Source: Calonectria ilicicola (Eukaryota > Ascomycota > Sordariomycetes > Hypocreales > Nectriaceae). From it: a stretch of DNA of 64,000 nt. The notes beneath the pieces are model-generated. The model was not told where the DNA came from. It saw only the letters and a list, made by a program, of their open reading frames with translations, and searched no databases. Both the position numbers and the translations under genes were made by a program. The DNA is taken from contig CP085826.1 of assembly GCA_020809705.1 (NCBI GenBank), positions 5,890,001 through 5,954,000 on the forward strand, written 5' to 3'. Shown here in pieces: positions 10,963 through 22,584 of the stretch (position 1 is its first letter; every line of letters starts with the position of its first letter).

Positions 10963-12735
10963 ATGAGCTCCGACGATGACTTCGAGATTGAAGGCCCCGA
11001 CCTGGCTCCCGATGACCCTATGCGAGCATTCCTGCCAACATCCTTTGGTAAGAAGTCCAAGGAGACCGATATTGCGGCCCAAATCGACCGAAGCCGAAGA
11101 GTGGTGAACCAGACAGCCCCAGCTCTTGGAACAGACGACAATAGTGGGAAGGGCAAACAAAAGGAAACGCGAAAGGGACAGGATTCCAGCGATGACGACA
11201 GTGATGACAGCGACGACGGTGACGACAGCGACGATTCTGACGACGGAGACGAGTTTCCAATTTCTCATGAACTGGTCCTGAAGACCCACGACCGTGCCGT
11301 CACGACGGTTTCCCTGGATCCTGCAGGAGGTCGCTTGGCGTCGGCGTCTTTAGACTGCTCTGTCAAGCTTCACGACTTTGCGTCTATGACACCAACCACT
11401 CTGCGAGCATTCCGAAGCGTCGACCCCTACGAGACGAAGGCTTCCGCTGCCAGCTCCGAGTCTCACCCGATTCACCATGTACAGTTCAACCCGCTTTCCG
11501 GTGGTGTGTTTCTATGCGTTTCGGCACACCCGCAGGCCAAAATTATGTCACGAGACGGAGACATTTTGACAGAGTTTGTCAAGGGCGATATGTATCTCCG
11601 AGATATGCACAACACTAAAGGTCACATCTCCGAAATCACTACAGGCACCTGGCACCCTACCGACAAGAACGTCTGCATTACAGCGGGGACAGATAGTACC
11701 CTGAGAATCTGGGACATTAACAACAAGCGATCCCAGAAGGAGGTGATCGTTTTTAAATCTAAAGCTGCAGGCGCTGCAGGCCGTACCAAAATGACTGCGG
11801 TAGCATGGGGTACTCCTACACAAGGTGGAAACAATGTCCTTGTTGCTGCCGCTCTGGATGGCTCGCTCGTCATGTATAGCGGTAACAGTCCGTTTTCGCG
11901 CCCCGCCGGAGAAATTCGCGACGCCCACAAGCCTCTCACATGGACGGGAGGCATCGACATTTCTGCAGATGGCCGCATGGTTGTAACACGTGGCGGCGAT
12001 GATTTGATTAAGCTATGGGACACTCGAAAATTCACAAAGCCCCTTGTTACAGTTTCTCACCCTTCGACATCGGATCATTATCCGACAAGCAACATTCGAT
12101 ACGCGCCTAACTCAACAAGCATTATCACTGGATCTACGACGGGTCACCTGCACATTCTTAACCCAGGCAATTTACGGCCAGAACATATTACTCCTATTAC
12201 ACCCGGGTCGCCCCTCATTACCGTGGATTGGCATCCCAAGATTAACCAGATCATCACAGGTTCGGCTAACTCAGAAACCCACGTTCTCTATAACCCCGCA
12301 ATGTCAAGTCGCGGAGCAGTAGATGTCATGTCCCGAGCCCCGAAGAAGCGCCACATTGATGACAACCCTGAACTCACCATGGACCAAACTCTTGGTATAT
12401 CCGGAGACTCAATCGTGACTCCAGGTGCCATGCCAAATTCACGAAAGTCTGGACTCACGGCATCTGGTAGATCAAAAGACCCGCGACGACCTCAAATTCC
12501 TCAACAGACACCTTTTCACAAGAACCAGCCCGACGAAAAACACATTGCCGAAAATATTCCACTTGCGCGCATGCTGCACGAGGATCCCCGCGAGGCTTTG
12601 TTGAAGTATGCTGACAAGGCCCAGAGTGATCCTATGTTCACCAAGGCTTGGAGTAAGACGCAACCACAGACTCAATACGCAGAACTAAGCGACGAGGAGG
12701 ATGATGGACCTGATAAGAAGAGGGCGAGAAGGTGA
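10963..12735 (+). CDS. WDR70: WD40-repeat protein, WDR70 family
   Basis: Intronless gene of 590 residues. The start chosen is the ATG at 10963 (MSSDDDFEIEGPDLAPDDP); the frame is open a little upstream only through a GTG codon. The N-terminus has the family block PMRAFLPTSFGKKSKETDI, then a Ser/Asp tract (about 70-100), then a WD40 propeller (about 105-480) with blades such as HDRAVTTVSLDPAGGRLAS, WHPTDKNVCITAGTDSTLRI and GGDDLIKLWDTRKF. The C-terminus is basic and ends DKKRARR, a likely nuclear signal. Fission-yeast and human WDR70 act in the nucleus with the CRL4 ubiquitin ligase in histone H2B ubiquitination at DNA breaks; that function is inferred from family only. Confidence 0.9.
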   Translation: MSSDDDFEIEGPDLAPDDPMRAFLPTSFGKKSKETDIAAQIDRSRRVVNQTAPALGTDDNSGKGKQKETRKGQDSSDDDSDDSDDGDDSDDSDDGDEFPISHELVLKTHDRAVTTVSLDPAGGRLASASLDCSVKLHDFASMTPTTLRAFRSVDPYETKASAASSESHPIHHVQFNPLSGGVFLCVSAHPQAKIMSRDGDILTEFVKGDMYLRDMHNTKGHISEITTGTWHPTDKNVCITAGTDSTLRIWDINNKRSQKEVIVFKSKAAGAAGRTKMTAVAWGTPTQGGNNVLVAAALDGSLVMYSGNSPFSRPAGEIRDAHKPLTWTGGIDISADGRMVVTRGGDDLIKLWDTRKFTKPLVTVSHPSTSDHYPTSNIRYAPNSTSIITGSTTGHLHILNPGNLRPEHITPITPGSPLITVDWHPKINQIITGSANSETHVLYNPAMSSRGAVDVMSRAPKKRHIDDNPELTMDQTLGISGDSIVTPGAMPNSRKSGLTASGRSKDPRRPQIPQQTPFHKNQPDEKHIAENIPLARMLHEDPREALLKYADKAQSDPMFTKAWSKTQPQTQYAELSDEEDDGPDKKRARR

Positions 12736-13773
12736 AGCGGTAAACATGCTTGGCGGCTGTTGAGAACGCTCTCTCAATGTAAGGCTTGTGAAACGACAAT
12801 CGTAAAGACGCAGGGGGGCGCGGCTGTAGCCACTACGCAAGGACGAATGTGGACGAGCTGCCGCCTCATTTTCCCCCACAAACGGCCAACCCCAGTCTAA
12901 TCACCAGGCGATTTTTTTTTCTTCTTGTTTCTCTCTTCGTAAATCACGACTTAGCTGCTAGCGTATACTCTATCTGGGCACCATATCCCAATTCTTATAG
13001 AATACATGGGCTGTTTTTCTTGGAGGGACAGAGAGGTTGACTGGGAAGTCACGTGCACGCATGTAAGCTTTAAGTGAAATGTGGTCTTGTTGTTGCCTGA
13101 GGCGCCACTCGCGGCCTATTCGCTAGCGCGCTAGCGTGATGAGATCTGCTGTGGGTGTTTTTGCTAGTCTGCTCTCTTGTCAGCTGTGTATGTCCCTTCA
13201 CCCTCCCATCATCAAACGGCCAGCGCGCGCATCCAAAAAATCGCCAGGGCCCTTTCAAACCATCGGCTCCCATCTCGAGACTCGCCAAATCCGTGTTGCA
13301 CGCGATTTGCACGCCGCCTCGGCCCCCGGCACCGACCCCAACGCGCCCTTTTGCCGCAAAACACACTTTTTCTCCTTCGCCCTCGACATTTCGCAGGCTC
13401 TCTTCGCCTGTCCACCCATTCTCTCCTCCTCCACGCGGCGCTTCGCATCTTCTGTGCACCTATAGCCAACGCCGAGGCTGTCCCACGCGCATCAACATCG
13501 TGTTGCTAGCATTTTGACGACACCGATCGCCATTCCCCGTCCATTGCTTTCGCCCACGACCTCGACGCGCTCCGTCATCTCTGGGTTTTCTTCTCGACAC
13601 TCTTTTTTCGTTTTCGCGACTCTCGGCACGCTTTGACACTTTGCGCGACAACCGATTCCACCCACAACGACCACGCTCGACATGCACCTCTAATAGCTCC
13701 TTTTACTATATCGAATTAGTTTTTGGATTGTAGACGCAAAGGACCACTGTGTCCTGCACCATCATCCATCACA
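12736..13773. promoter_or_regulatory. Upstream region and CT-rich leader of the snf2-like gene
   Basis: About 1 kb between the WDR70-like stop and the ATPase ATG. The stretch 13180-13640 is C/T-rich on the + strand. A perfect 16-bp palindrome sits at 13121-13136, and a CACGTG E-box-like site near 13051. Frames read here on the + strand are leader sequence of low complexity. Confidence 0.5.
13121..13136. repeat. Perfect 16-bp palindrome
   Basis: CGCTAGCGCGCTAGCG equals its own reverse complement and contains two NheI-type GCTAGC cores around a GCGC centre. It lies about 640 bp upstream of the snf2-like start codon. It could be a dimeric factor site or chance. Confidence 0.9.
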
Positions 13774-16700
13774 ATGGCGTCGGTGCAAGCCCCCCCGGCG
13801 GTCCAGCACCCCGGCGCGCCCATGCCGGCTGGCGCGACGAAGCAACAGGCTGAGGAAGTCTTTCGAGTACGTTGAACAACGCGTTTATCAATTCCTATAA
13901 CTGTTTTCCACGTCATATCGCCGTGACCACCGTGTTTGCTAACTGGTTTGCTAGAAACTGAAGCAGATGAAGGAGCAGGGTGTACCGCCGACAGACCCTG
14001 AATACATCAAAGCCTCTCAGTTCCTCATGAACTTCCAACAACAGCACAACATGCGCAGGAATCAGCAACAGTTTATGCATCTCCAACAGCAGCAGCAACA
14101 ACAACAGATGCAAAACGCGAGCAATGGAGCGTCAGTAAATGGCGTTCAGGCTCCACGTCCTCAACAGGCCACACCCCAGGCAGCGCAACCTCCTCAGAAT
14201 TCTCTCGGCGCGTCCGCGATGCCGAACCAAAACCAACCTGCCACAGCCACAGCCTCAACAGGCAATTCGCCTTCCAACGCGTCGTCGCCGAACCATTTCA
14301 GCCAACAGCAGCTTGCTCTGCTAAGACAGCAAATCCATGCATTCAAGCTTCTTGGCAAGAACGCTGGTGTGTCACTGCAATTGCAGCAGGCCATTTTCAA
14401 CCAGCGCCAACGTCGACAGGCTGCTCCTTCAGAAGTTGGGTTGGCCCAACTCCCATCTAAGGCCAGCCAAGGCAGTCTTGATGCTGGGAAGGCAGTTGCC
14501 AACGGCCCCGAACCTGCTGCCCAGGATGAAAGCTCCTTGGTTCCCAAGGCCCACACATTCAAGACTGTTAAGTCACCTTATGGAACAAGCATGATTCGAC
14601 CATCCATCAAGTACTTTGATCATTCCCAGCGCAAGAACCGCTGGTTCATTCCTGGTGTATTCCCAACTGGTATCGACTTTGACCACCTGCGCTGGGAACG
14701 GGAAATTGTCATCTCCAACAGGATGAGACAGCGCTACACCGAGCTAAAGAACCTTCCCGGTGATCTTGCCCACTGGGACTCCTCCAAGGACAACCTCGAG
14801 GCTGACGACAGCTTGAAGCGGAAGGCCATTATCGAAATGAAGAGCTTGGCACTCTATGCCAAGCAGAGGGCTCTTCGTGACAAGATTGGTCGCCAGATGG
14901 TGCATTACGATAACTTGGCCATGACTACTAATCGGGCTAATTACCGACGCATGAAGAAGCAAAATGTTCGCGAGGCGCGCATCACAGAGAAGCTTGAGAA
15001 GCAACAGCGCGACGCCCGTGAGAACCGTGAGAAGAAGAAGCACACTGACTTTCTCCGAGCAATTTACAGCCACCGACAGGAGATTCAAGAGTCTGCTACT
15101 GCTCAGCGCACTAAATCTCACAAGCTCAGCCGCATTGTGTACTCCCAACACTTCAACATCGAAAAGGAAGAGCAGAAGCGCATTGAGAGAACCGCTAAGC
15201 AACGTCTGCAGGCTCTCAAGGCCAACGACGAGGAGGCCTATCTCAAGCTGCTTGACCAAGCCAAGGATACTCGTATTACCCACCTGCTCAGGCAGACCGA
15301 TGGCTTCTTGCACCAGCTTGCCTCTTCCGTCAAGGCTCAACAGCGCGAGGCCGCTGAGCGTTACGGAGATGAGACTGAAACGTTTGTTGGCGAGGAAAGC
15401 GAAGTTGAAGATGAGGACGAGGAGGGAAGCAAGAAGATTGACTACTATGCTGTGGCACATCGTGTCCGGGAAGAAGTTACTGAGCAAGCTGATATTCTTG
15501 TTGGTGGCAAGCTGAAGGAGTATCAAATCAAGGGTCTCCAGTGGATGATTTCACTCTACAACAACAACCTGAACGGTATTCTGGCTGATGAAATGGGTCT
15601 CGGAAAGACCATTCAGACCATTAGTTTGATCACATACCTGATCGAGCGAAAGCAGCAGCCAGGTCCATACTTGGTTATCGTTCCACTCAGTACTCTGACC
15701 AACTGGAATCTCGAGTTTGAGAAGTGGGCTCCCTCTGTTGCTCGTGTTGTTTACAAGGGTCCTCCCAATGCCCGTAAGCAACACCAGGATAAGATCCGGC
15801 AGGGCAAGTTCCAAGTCCTTCTCACCACATACGAATACATCATCAAGGATCGACCCATTCTTAGCAAGATCAAGTGGTTCCACATGATCATTGATGAAGG
15901 TCATCGTATGAAGAACACAAACTCCAAGCTCAGTGCCACAATCTCGCAATACTACAACACCCGATTCCGACTCATTCTTACCGGTACTCCCCTCCAAAAC
16001 AACTTGGCTGAATTGTGGGCAATGCTCAACTTTGTCTTGCCAAACATCTTCAAGTCCGTCAAGACGTTCGACGAGTGGTTCAACACTCCCTTTGCCAACA
16101 CCGGTGGTCAAGACAAGATGGAGCTCACTGAAGAAGAGCAGATTCTCGTAATTCGTCGTCTGCACAAGGTGTTGCGACCCTTCTTGCTCCGTCGTCTCAA
16201 GAAGGATGTCGAAAAGGATCTTCCTGACAAGACCGAAAAGGTCATCAAGTGCAAGTTTTCTGCGCTCCAATCCCGATTGTACAAGCAGATGGTTACCCAC
16301 AACAAGTTGGTGGTTAGCGACGGAAAAGGCGGCAAAACTGGTGCTCGCGGTCTCAGCAACATGATCATGCAACTCCGAAAGCTCTGTAACCATCCCTTCG
16401 TTTTCGACGTTGTTGAGAATGTGATGAATCCCATGAACATCAGCAACGACCTTTTGTGGAGAACTGCTGGAAAGTTTGAGTTGCTTGACAGAATTCTTCC
16501 CAAGTACCAGGCCACAGGCCATCGTGTTCTGATGTTCTTCCAAATGACGGCCATTATGGATATTATGGAAGATTATCTACGATACCGAAAAGTTGAATAC
16601 CTTCGATTGGATGGTACGACCAAATCCGACGAACGTTCTGACCTTTTACGAGAATTCAATGCTCCTAATTCGAAGTACTTCATGTTCTTGCTTTCGACCC

Positions 16701-18212
16701 GTGCTGGTGGTCTTGGTCTGAACCTGCAGACTGCCGATACTGTCATCATCTACGACTCTGATTGGAACCCTCATCAAGATTTGCAAGCTCAGGATCGTGC
16801 CCATCGTATTGGCCAGAAGAATGAAGTCAGAATTCTTCGACTGATCAGCTCAAATTCCGTCGAAGAGAAGATTCTCGAACGCGCTCGTTTCAAGTTGGAC
16901 ATGGACGGCAAGGTTATTCAGGCCGGTCGTTTCGATAACAAGTCTTCCGAAACAGATCGAGATGCCATGCTCCGAACTCTGCTAGAGACAGCTGATATGG
17001 CTGAATCTGGCGAGCAAGAGGAGATGGAGGATGAAGAGCTGAATATGTTGCTGGCCCGTAGCGATAATGAAATGGCCATATTCCAAAAGATGGACGAAGA
17101 GCGCCAGAAGGAGTCTGCTTATGGTACCAAATCAGGCTGCAAGCCGCGACTCATGTGTGAGGATGAGTTGCCCGAGATTTATTTGAATGACGGCAACCCT
17201 ATTTCTGAAGAGACGGAAGAGGTTGTTCTCGGTCGCGGTGCACGTGAGCGTACCAAGGTGAAGTATGACGACGGTCTTACTGAGGAGCAGTGGCTTATGG
17301 CCGTTGATGACGACGAGGACAGCCCTGAAGCTGCAGCAGCACGCAAGCAGGCTCGCAAGGACAAGCGTGAAGCCAACAGATCCAAGAAGCATGGAGGAGG
17401 TCCTGGGGATGAATCTCCAGCAGCAAGCCGAGCTAGTACTGAGGAAGCTGAGACTCCTAAGAAGCGTGGTCGTAAGCCTGGCACCAAGAACGAAAAGCGA
17501 AAGGCTGAGGAAGGCGATGAGCCGCCCGCTAAGAAGCGTCGTGGTCCTCAAGGAAGACCTAGCAAAGTGGGTGCGACTGACTCGCGAGTTCCGCCAGAGA
17601 AGCGTGAGGTGCTGCAGCGAAGTTTGCGATCCCTGTACGACGCTTTGATGAATCTCGAGGTGGATGAAATCGAGGCTCCCGCAGAGGATGACGAGTCAGA
17701 TGCTGGAAAGCGACTTATTATCGGACCTTTTGTCAAGCTGCCTCCAAAACGCGACTATGCCGATTACTATGTCATCATCACCAACCCAATCTGCATGAAC
17801 CAGATTTCAACACGCATCAAGAAGGAAGAGTACACCAGTCTTAGTGGCCTGCGCAAAGACTTCGAATTGATGATGCGAAACTGCCAAACCTATAATGAAG
17901 ACGGAAGTATCCTCTATCAGGATGCAAATACGATGCTGGTAAGTCATAGCTTTACTGAAATCACACAATCATATGCTGACAAGTTGATAGGAATTCTTCA
18001 ACACCAAATATCAAGAATTATTGACTTCACACCCCGAGCTTCAAGAACTTGAAGAGGGTGGCAAGGACAGCTCTGTGGCGCCCTCTGGCAGTGGCGGTAC
18101 ACCGCAACCAAGTGGAACCCGAATCAAGTTGATATCAAGTAGCTCGAAAGAACAAAAGGAGCCAAAGGAGTTGAATGGTGGCAGCACCGCCGCTCAGAGC
18201 GACGAGGACTGA
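13774..18212 (+). CDS. snf2: Snf2/Sth1-type catalytic ATPase of SWI/SNF-RSC
   Basis: ATP-dependent nucleosome remodeller motor. Exons: 13774-13866, 13955-17938, 17991-18212 (1432 residues), with canonical ends. Domains in order: Gln-rich N-terminus (about 55-90), QLQ (about 143-180, FSQQQLALLRQQIHAFKLL), HSA (about 330-410), SNF2 helicase with DEMGLGKT (about 575) and DEGH (about 676), helicase C with DRAHRIGQ (about 980), SnAC region, two AT-hook-like patches (KRGRKPGTK and GPQGRPSK, about 1165-1210) and a C-terminal bromodomain (about 1290-1360, VIITNPICMNQI and NCQTYNEDGS). The full Snf2 layout is intact. The small last exon encodes an acidic Ser-rich tail. Whether it serves SWI/SNF, RSC or both cannot be told from sequence; fission yeast has two such paralogues (Snf21 and Snf22). 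Confidence 0.97.
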
Positions 18213-18817
18213 TGCGGGTGATGCGGCCACCGTGGCGTCGCTAGCTACCGGGGCATCATCAGGACCGTTCGAGACTAGTATTCTTGGGGGGATTTTTTTG
18301 ATGATATATGTAAAGGCGTTGGGCAGGACAGGTGTCATGCACGTGTATTCTGGGAAAGGGGAAGGGAAGAAGCGGGAAATAAATACCATACAAGTGATGG
18401 ATTGCCCAGAGTCAAACCATGGAAACTTTTCAGGGGGAGGCACTAGGCGCCATCGAGCCTGCAAAGGGCAAAACGAGTCGCTCCGTGTGTCTAGATAAAG
18501 TAAAGTGTATTCTAATAGATGTTGATATGAGCGCGACTCGTCAGCCAGTGTAATTCACTATGTAGTTTTTTTTTCCAACTTTAATCATTCTCTCAGTATC
18601 TTGCCGGTGTCGATGAACATGTGTGTGAAATTTGAGTGTTTGGTAGATATATGTATGGTCATGTGTTTGGCTTTCTCAGTTCAGGTGACGCTATATCAAG
18701 CCTTCGCCACACAACCTGGCCTATCCACAATCTCTCTTACTTCACGCTGTGTTTCTCCCTTGTGGCTGATATCTCTGCGACTTCTGTATTCGAGAGCCGA
18801 TGAATTAATGCGCAAAA
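18213..18817. other. Intergenic between snf2-like gene and hydrolase
   Basis: Both flanking genes are on the + strand. The stretch holds the ATPase 3' end and the hydrolase promoter. A T9 run occurs near 18566. Nothing else is evident. Confidence 0.6.
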
Positions 18818-20278
18818 ATGAAGAAGACGCTGGTGCTTTGCTTCATCCATGGCTTCAAGGCTAGTTCTCCGTCACATGCGCACAGCCGCCCCCCGCGGGG
18901 TTGTTGTGCTCGAAATGCTGAATGGAACTCCAGGCTGATGATATTCTTGGCAGGGCGGCGATGACACGTTTGGCGCCCACTACCAGTTTACCAAGGACCT
19001 CGCGGATCTGGTCGGCCAGGCCCTGCCCAAAATTAATGTCCGCGTGCTTGTCTATCCCAAGTATGAGACTCGAGGGGACCTAGGGGAGTGCGTGAGCCGG
19101 TTTCGGGATTGGTAAGTTGACAGACGATCAGTGCGTGCTGGTATTGTTTGGTGGTCGCCAGATGCGGAGGGATTATATTATTACCAAGTTTTATAGCTAA
19201 CATAGTCCGGTTTTTCTACTCAGGCTCGAAGAGAAGGTCATTGACTTGGAGGTCGCTGCCGGGACGCCCTCGCCGACCGTGGAGCCATCAGTGCGGACTA
19301 TTCTCGTCGGCCACTCCATGGGAGGCATAGTCGCCGCCGAGATGCTCATTGCGCTGGCTTCAGAAAAGCCAATTTATTCCGAGGACGGAATCCAGAAGCC
19401 AGACTCGCCAATCTTCAATGCCCTCATGTTCCCTTACATCCAGGGCGTCCTGGCCTTTGACACGCCGTACCTGGGCATCTCGCCTGGTGTAGTTGCACAC
19501 GGCGCTGAAGGGCGATACCAGCAAGCCACGCAGGCCGCGAGCGCCATCTCCCAGCTGAGTGGCCTCGGCGCCTCCCTCTGGGGCGCCAACAAAGCTGCGC
19601 AGGCGAGCAACGCCCCCGCCACCAAGTCGGCCGGTGCGCTGCCGGCCCCTCCGGCACAGTCCAACGCCGGCGGCGGATGGCAGAAATGGGGCAAGGTGGC
19701 CATGTTCGCCGGAGCCGGAGCGGCTGTGGCGGCCAGCGGCGCAGCGGCGTGGATGAACCGTGATCATATTACAGAAGGCCTCTCGTGGGCGACGTCACAC
19801 CTTGAGTTTGTTGGCTGCTTGGCGCGGCCCGAGGAGTTGAAGAAGCGTGTTAGCTTCCTGGTGCAGCTAAACGAGCAGCTTGATGTTGGTTTCGCCAATT
19901 TATATACTAGGCTTGGAAAAGGAGCTTCCTCGAAACAGGTGACCATGGTTGACACGGTGCTGGGTCCGAACCGCACGTTTTGCAACTTGCCCAAGCAGCA
20001 GCCCGGAGGTGTATGGAAGCCGGCCGTCAATGAAAAGGCTCCCGATGAAACATTGGCGCACATGAGTAGGTTTTGCGTATTGACGAAAATAAAAAGAGGT
20101 TCATGGGCTAATAATGAATTGTATAGCTATGTTTTCACCAAAGGAAAACCCCGGGTATCAGACACTCTCAGAGGATGCCGCGGCACTGATCGCACAGTGG
20201 TTGCAGAATGATTGGTATGAAACTAGTGTGGAGGACCGGCCCTTGCTTGAAGACATTCCAGCACCTGCGCTGGCTTGA
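18818..20278 (+). CDS. Alpha/beta hydrolase, DUF676-like serine esterase/lipase
   Basis: Predicted 397-residue serine hydrolase. Exons: 18818-18859, 18954-19111, 19224-20065, 20127-20278. The N-terminus MKKTLVLCFIHGFKGGDDTF gives the oxyanion-hole HGF motif, and the nucleophile elbow is VGHSMGGIVA at about residue 100. Later come an Ala/Gly-rich hydrophobic stretch (GKVAMFAGAGAAVAASGAAA) that could associate with membrane, and HMTMFSPKENPGY, whose His probably completes the triad, close to the C-terminus. Intron 1 needs a GC donor (AG/GCTAGT) to join HGFKG to GDDTF in frame; its CTGAT branch and GGCAG acceptor are good. Introns 2 and 3 are GT-AG. Substrate unknown; relatives include uncharacterised fungal DUF676 proteins. 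Confidence 0.85.
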
Positions 20279-20551
20279 GAGAACTGCTGGCTGTGAGCTG
20301 GCTTTAAGAGATCGTGGTATTCATCACAGACTTGGCCAAGTCGGCAAAGACTCATGGTGTTAATGATATATTATTATATTAGCTTTATGTTGACGTTCAA
20401 ACTAAAGCTGTTGTACGTCCTTCCGATCTCTATCCTCCCTCATGACCAGGTGCCTTTTCATTTCCATCTAAATGAGTAATAATAATAATACACATCGTCG
20501 CGTCGTTTCACACCGAATTCTTTTATTTTTTGTTTAATTCGTAGCCATGAT

Positions 20552-21328
20552 CTATTGAGCCTTGTCGGTCTGGGTCTTCAGGTTGCGCATGACCTTGCGT
20601 CGCTGGGCCATCATGTGGGTGAAGAGGATAAATGAGCCTAATAATGGTGTTATGAATACTCTTGTGCGTGTTATATAGTATCGGAGGGTTTCTTACCAGG
20701 AACGTAGATGCCCAGGATGGTGTACAAAGCGTATGGGAAGTAAGGGTGGAGCTCTCGGGCGGACTCAATGGACTTCCAGATGAGCGAGCACTCGCTGGAG
20801 ATTCCAATGGGGTAGAGGATATAGAAGGTCGAGTAGCGCAGCCTCGTTAGAGCCTTGGGCTGAATGCCGGAGAGGGTGAGGGCGAAGAAAGAGTAGCGGA
20901 TGACTTCGGTGAGGGACCAGGCAATAAGCATGGACGAGTACCAGGGGGAAACGGCGACGTGGGGGAAAACATCGACAATGGGCCAAACAAGGAGGAGTCG
21001 CGAGGCGACCTGCATCAGGGTGGTGAAGAGAGGTGCGCGGACAACGCCTGTGAAGTCGAGGTTAGCATTGCGCACACTTGAAGGGCTGTGTGTGTGTGAA
21101 CATACCGAGCAGCGAGTGGACAATCTCCATGGCGGCAATGGTCTGCGTCCACTTGGTCCATTCACCGACGCCGAGGTAGACGAACTGCGGGCCATGGAGA
21201 CCGAGGATCGAGACGGTGCGGCCGAGGACAACGCTCCAGGCCACGGCGGACGAGAAGTTGTAGAGAATGAGGTAGGCCTTGTTGAGCATGGAAGGCTCGC
21301 GCTTGGGTTTCGGGGTGGAGGATGCCAT
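20552..21328 (-). CDS. PHS1: Very-long-chain 3-hydroxyacyl-CoA dehydratase Phs1 (PTPLA/HACD)
   Basis: ER membrane enzyme that dehydrates 3-hydroxyacyl-CoA in the third step of very-long-chain fatty acid elongation, supplying sphingolipid synthesis. Exons: 21328-21106, 21047-20697, 20637-20552 (219 residues), all with consistent phases. The protein is mostly hydrophobic, with about six membrane helices. The segment RYSTFYILYPIGISSE carries the family's catalytic pair, a Tyr followed seven residues later by Glu. The lysine/arginine-rich tail (MMAQRRKVMRNLKTQTDKAQ) is cytosolic and could hold an ER-retention signal. Length matches yeast Phs1 (217 residues). It converges with the hydrolase gene 273 bp away. 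Confidence 0.95.
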
Positions 21329-22584
21329 GGTTGCGATTTGCTTGCAGAGGAGCGTATGTCGCTTGTATGGAAAAGAGCTCTTTTAAGCCTTGAACAAAGA
21401 ATGCCGTGAAGCCACGAAAAAAAAAAGTCCTTTGGAACAAACCAAAAGAGCTGTTGAAGCCTCGGAAGTTCCCATCCAAATCTCAACAACACGTCCCTAT
21501 CACCCAACCCCTGTCAGCATCTCTCCCATTGGTTGGGCTAACGATTTTCCGCTTAGTCAGCAGGACTGCTCTCCTGGATTAATCCCCAGAGGTTTGCGCC
21601 TTCTTGCCTTTCATTATTGTTAGTCAGATGAATCAATCGTCTGATTCCCATTGGGATGAAATAAAAAATGGAAGCTGCTGCTACGGGCACTTGTTGTTGC
21701 AGTCCGTCAGACAGGTGCCTAGCCTTCCCTTGTGCTGTAGAGAGCTGGGGCGCCGTTGGCGAACTTTATGCATGAGAGCGTTGAGCCACTTCAATCGTAG
21801 CCATAACTGCCCTTTCTGGTCTAGTGCAAACAACGAGGATTTGGAGGTGGATGAGAAAGAACAAAACTGTAGTAGTATATAATGCAGGATAGACTATAGC
21901 CCTTGAATGATTGCGTCTTCGCCATTGCTGCCACAGAATGCGACTGCCTCAGAATATCAGTTTATTAACAGGAATGAAAAAGAATTGAGAAAGAAAGAAA
22001 TAACATTATTTATTTAGTCCACTTTATTATTGATTTGTTTCCTTGGATGATGCTTATTTCTTATGAATTGGTGAAGAGGGGGATTGCATTGTAAACTCTG
22101 AAAGCGATTGGAGGGCTTACTGAAAAGCTAATAGTTCTATTTGATTCACGCGGAGTCCGATGTGATGTCTTTGTTAATACCGGTCCTTAATATTTTCGTC
22201 CGTATTTATCTCAACAACCCCATTTTCACCCTCGCTGCACAGTCAGCAGACTGAGGTGCGTGGGGCCCAGTCACACAACAAGACACCCATTCACGGGGGC
22301 GCAAGCACTGTTGCCTACGCGTCGTCTCTCAACAAGACCTCGCTGTATAGATGAATAAAAGTGTGCTCCAGAGTAATTGACCCTTAGTTTATTTCCTGCC
22401 ATGCGCCAAATCTGTTCTTCTGTAAGAGTATGGATATATACATCTGTGATTGAATGTCGACCCTTCCTATCTCTTTCGGACATGTGTTCTCTCCGTTATT
22501 AGATCATGCCAATGGTAATTAAAGCGGCTGTAAAAAAGCGAAACCAGGGAAGACGAACCACACGCCGAACCTGCACTGGCTTGG
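21329..22584. other. Intergenic, PHS1 promoter side and protease 3' side
   Basis: About 1.25 kb. The first 300 bp should hold the PHS1 promoter. The rest is AT-rich with only short, random frames. I see no gene. Confidence 0.6.

Noticed and set aside
15551..16543. 330-codon frame antisense to the Snf2-type ATPase
   Set aside because: Lies opposite the conserved helicase domain and mirrors its codon use.
19360..19767. Antisense frames inside the hydrolase gene
   Set aside because: Shadows in a GC-rich Ala/Gly-coding stretch.
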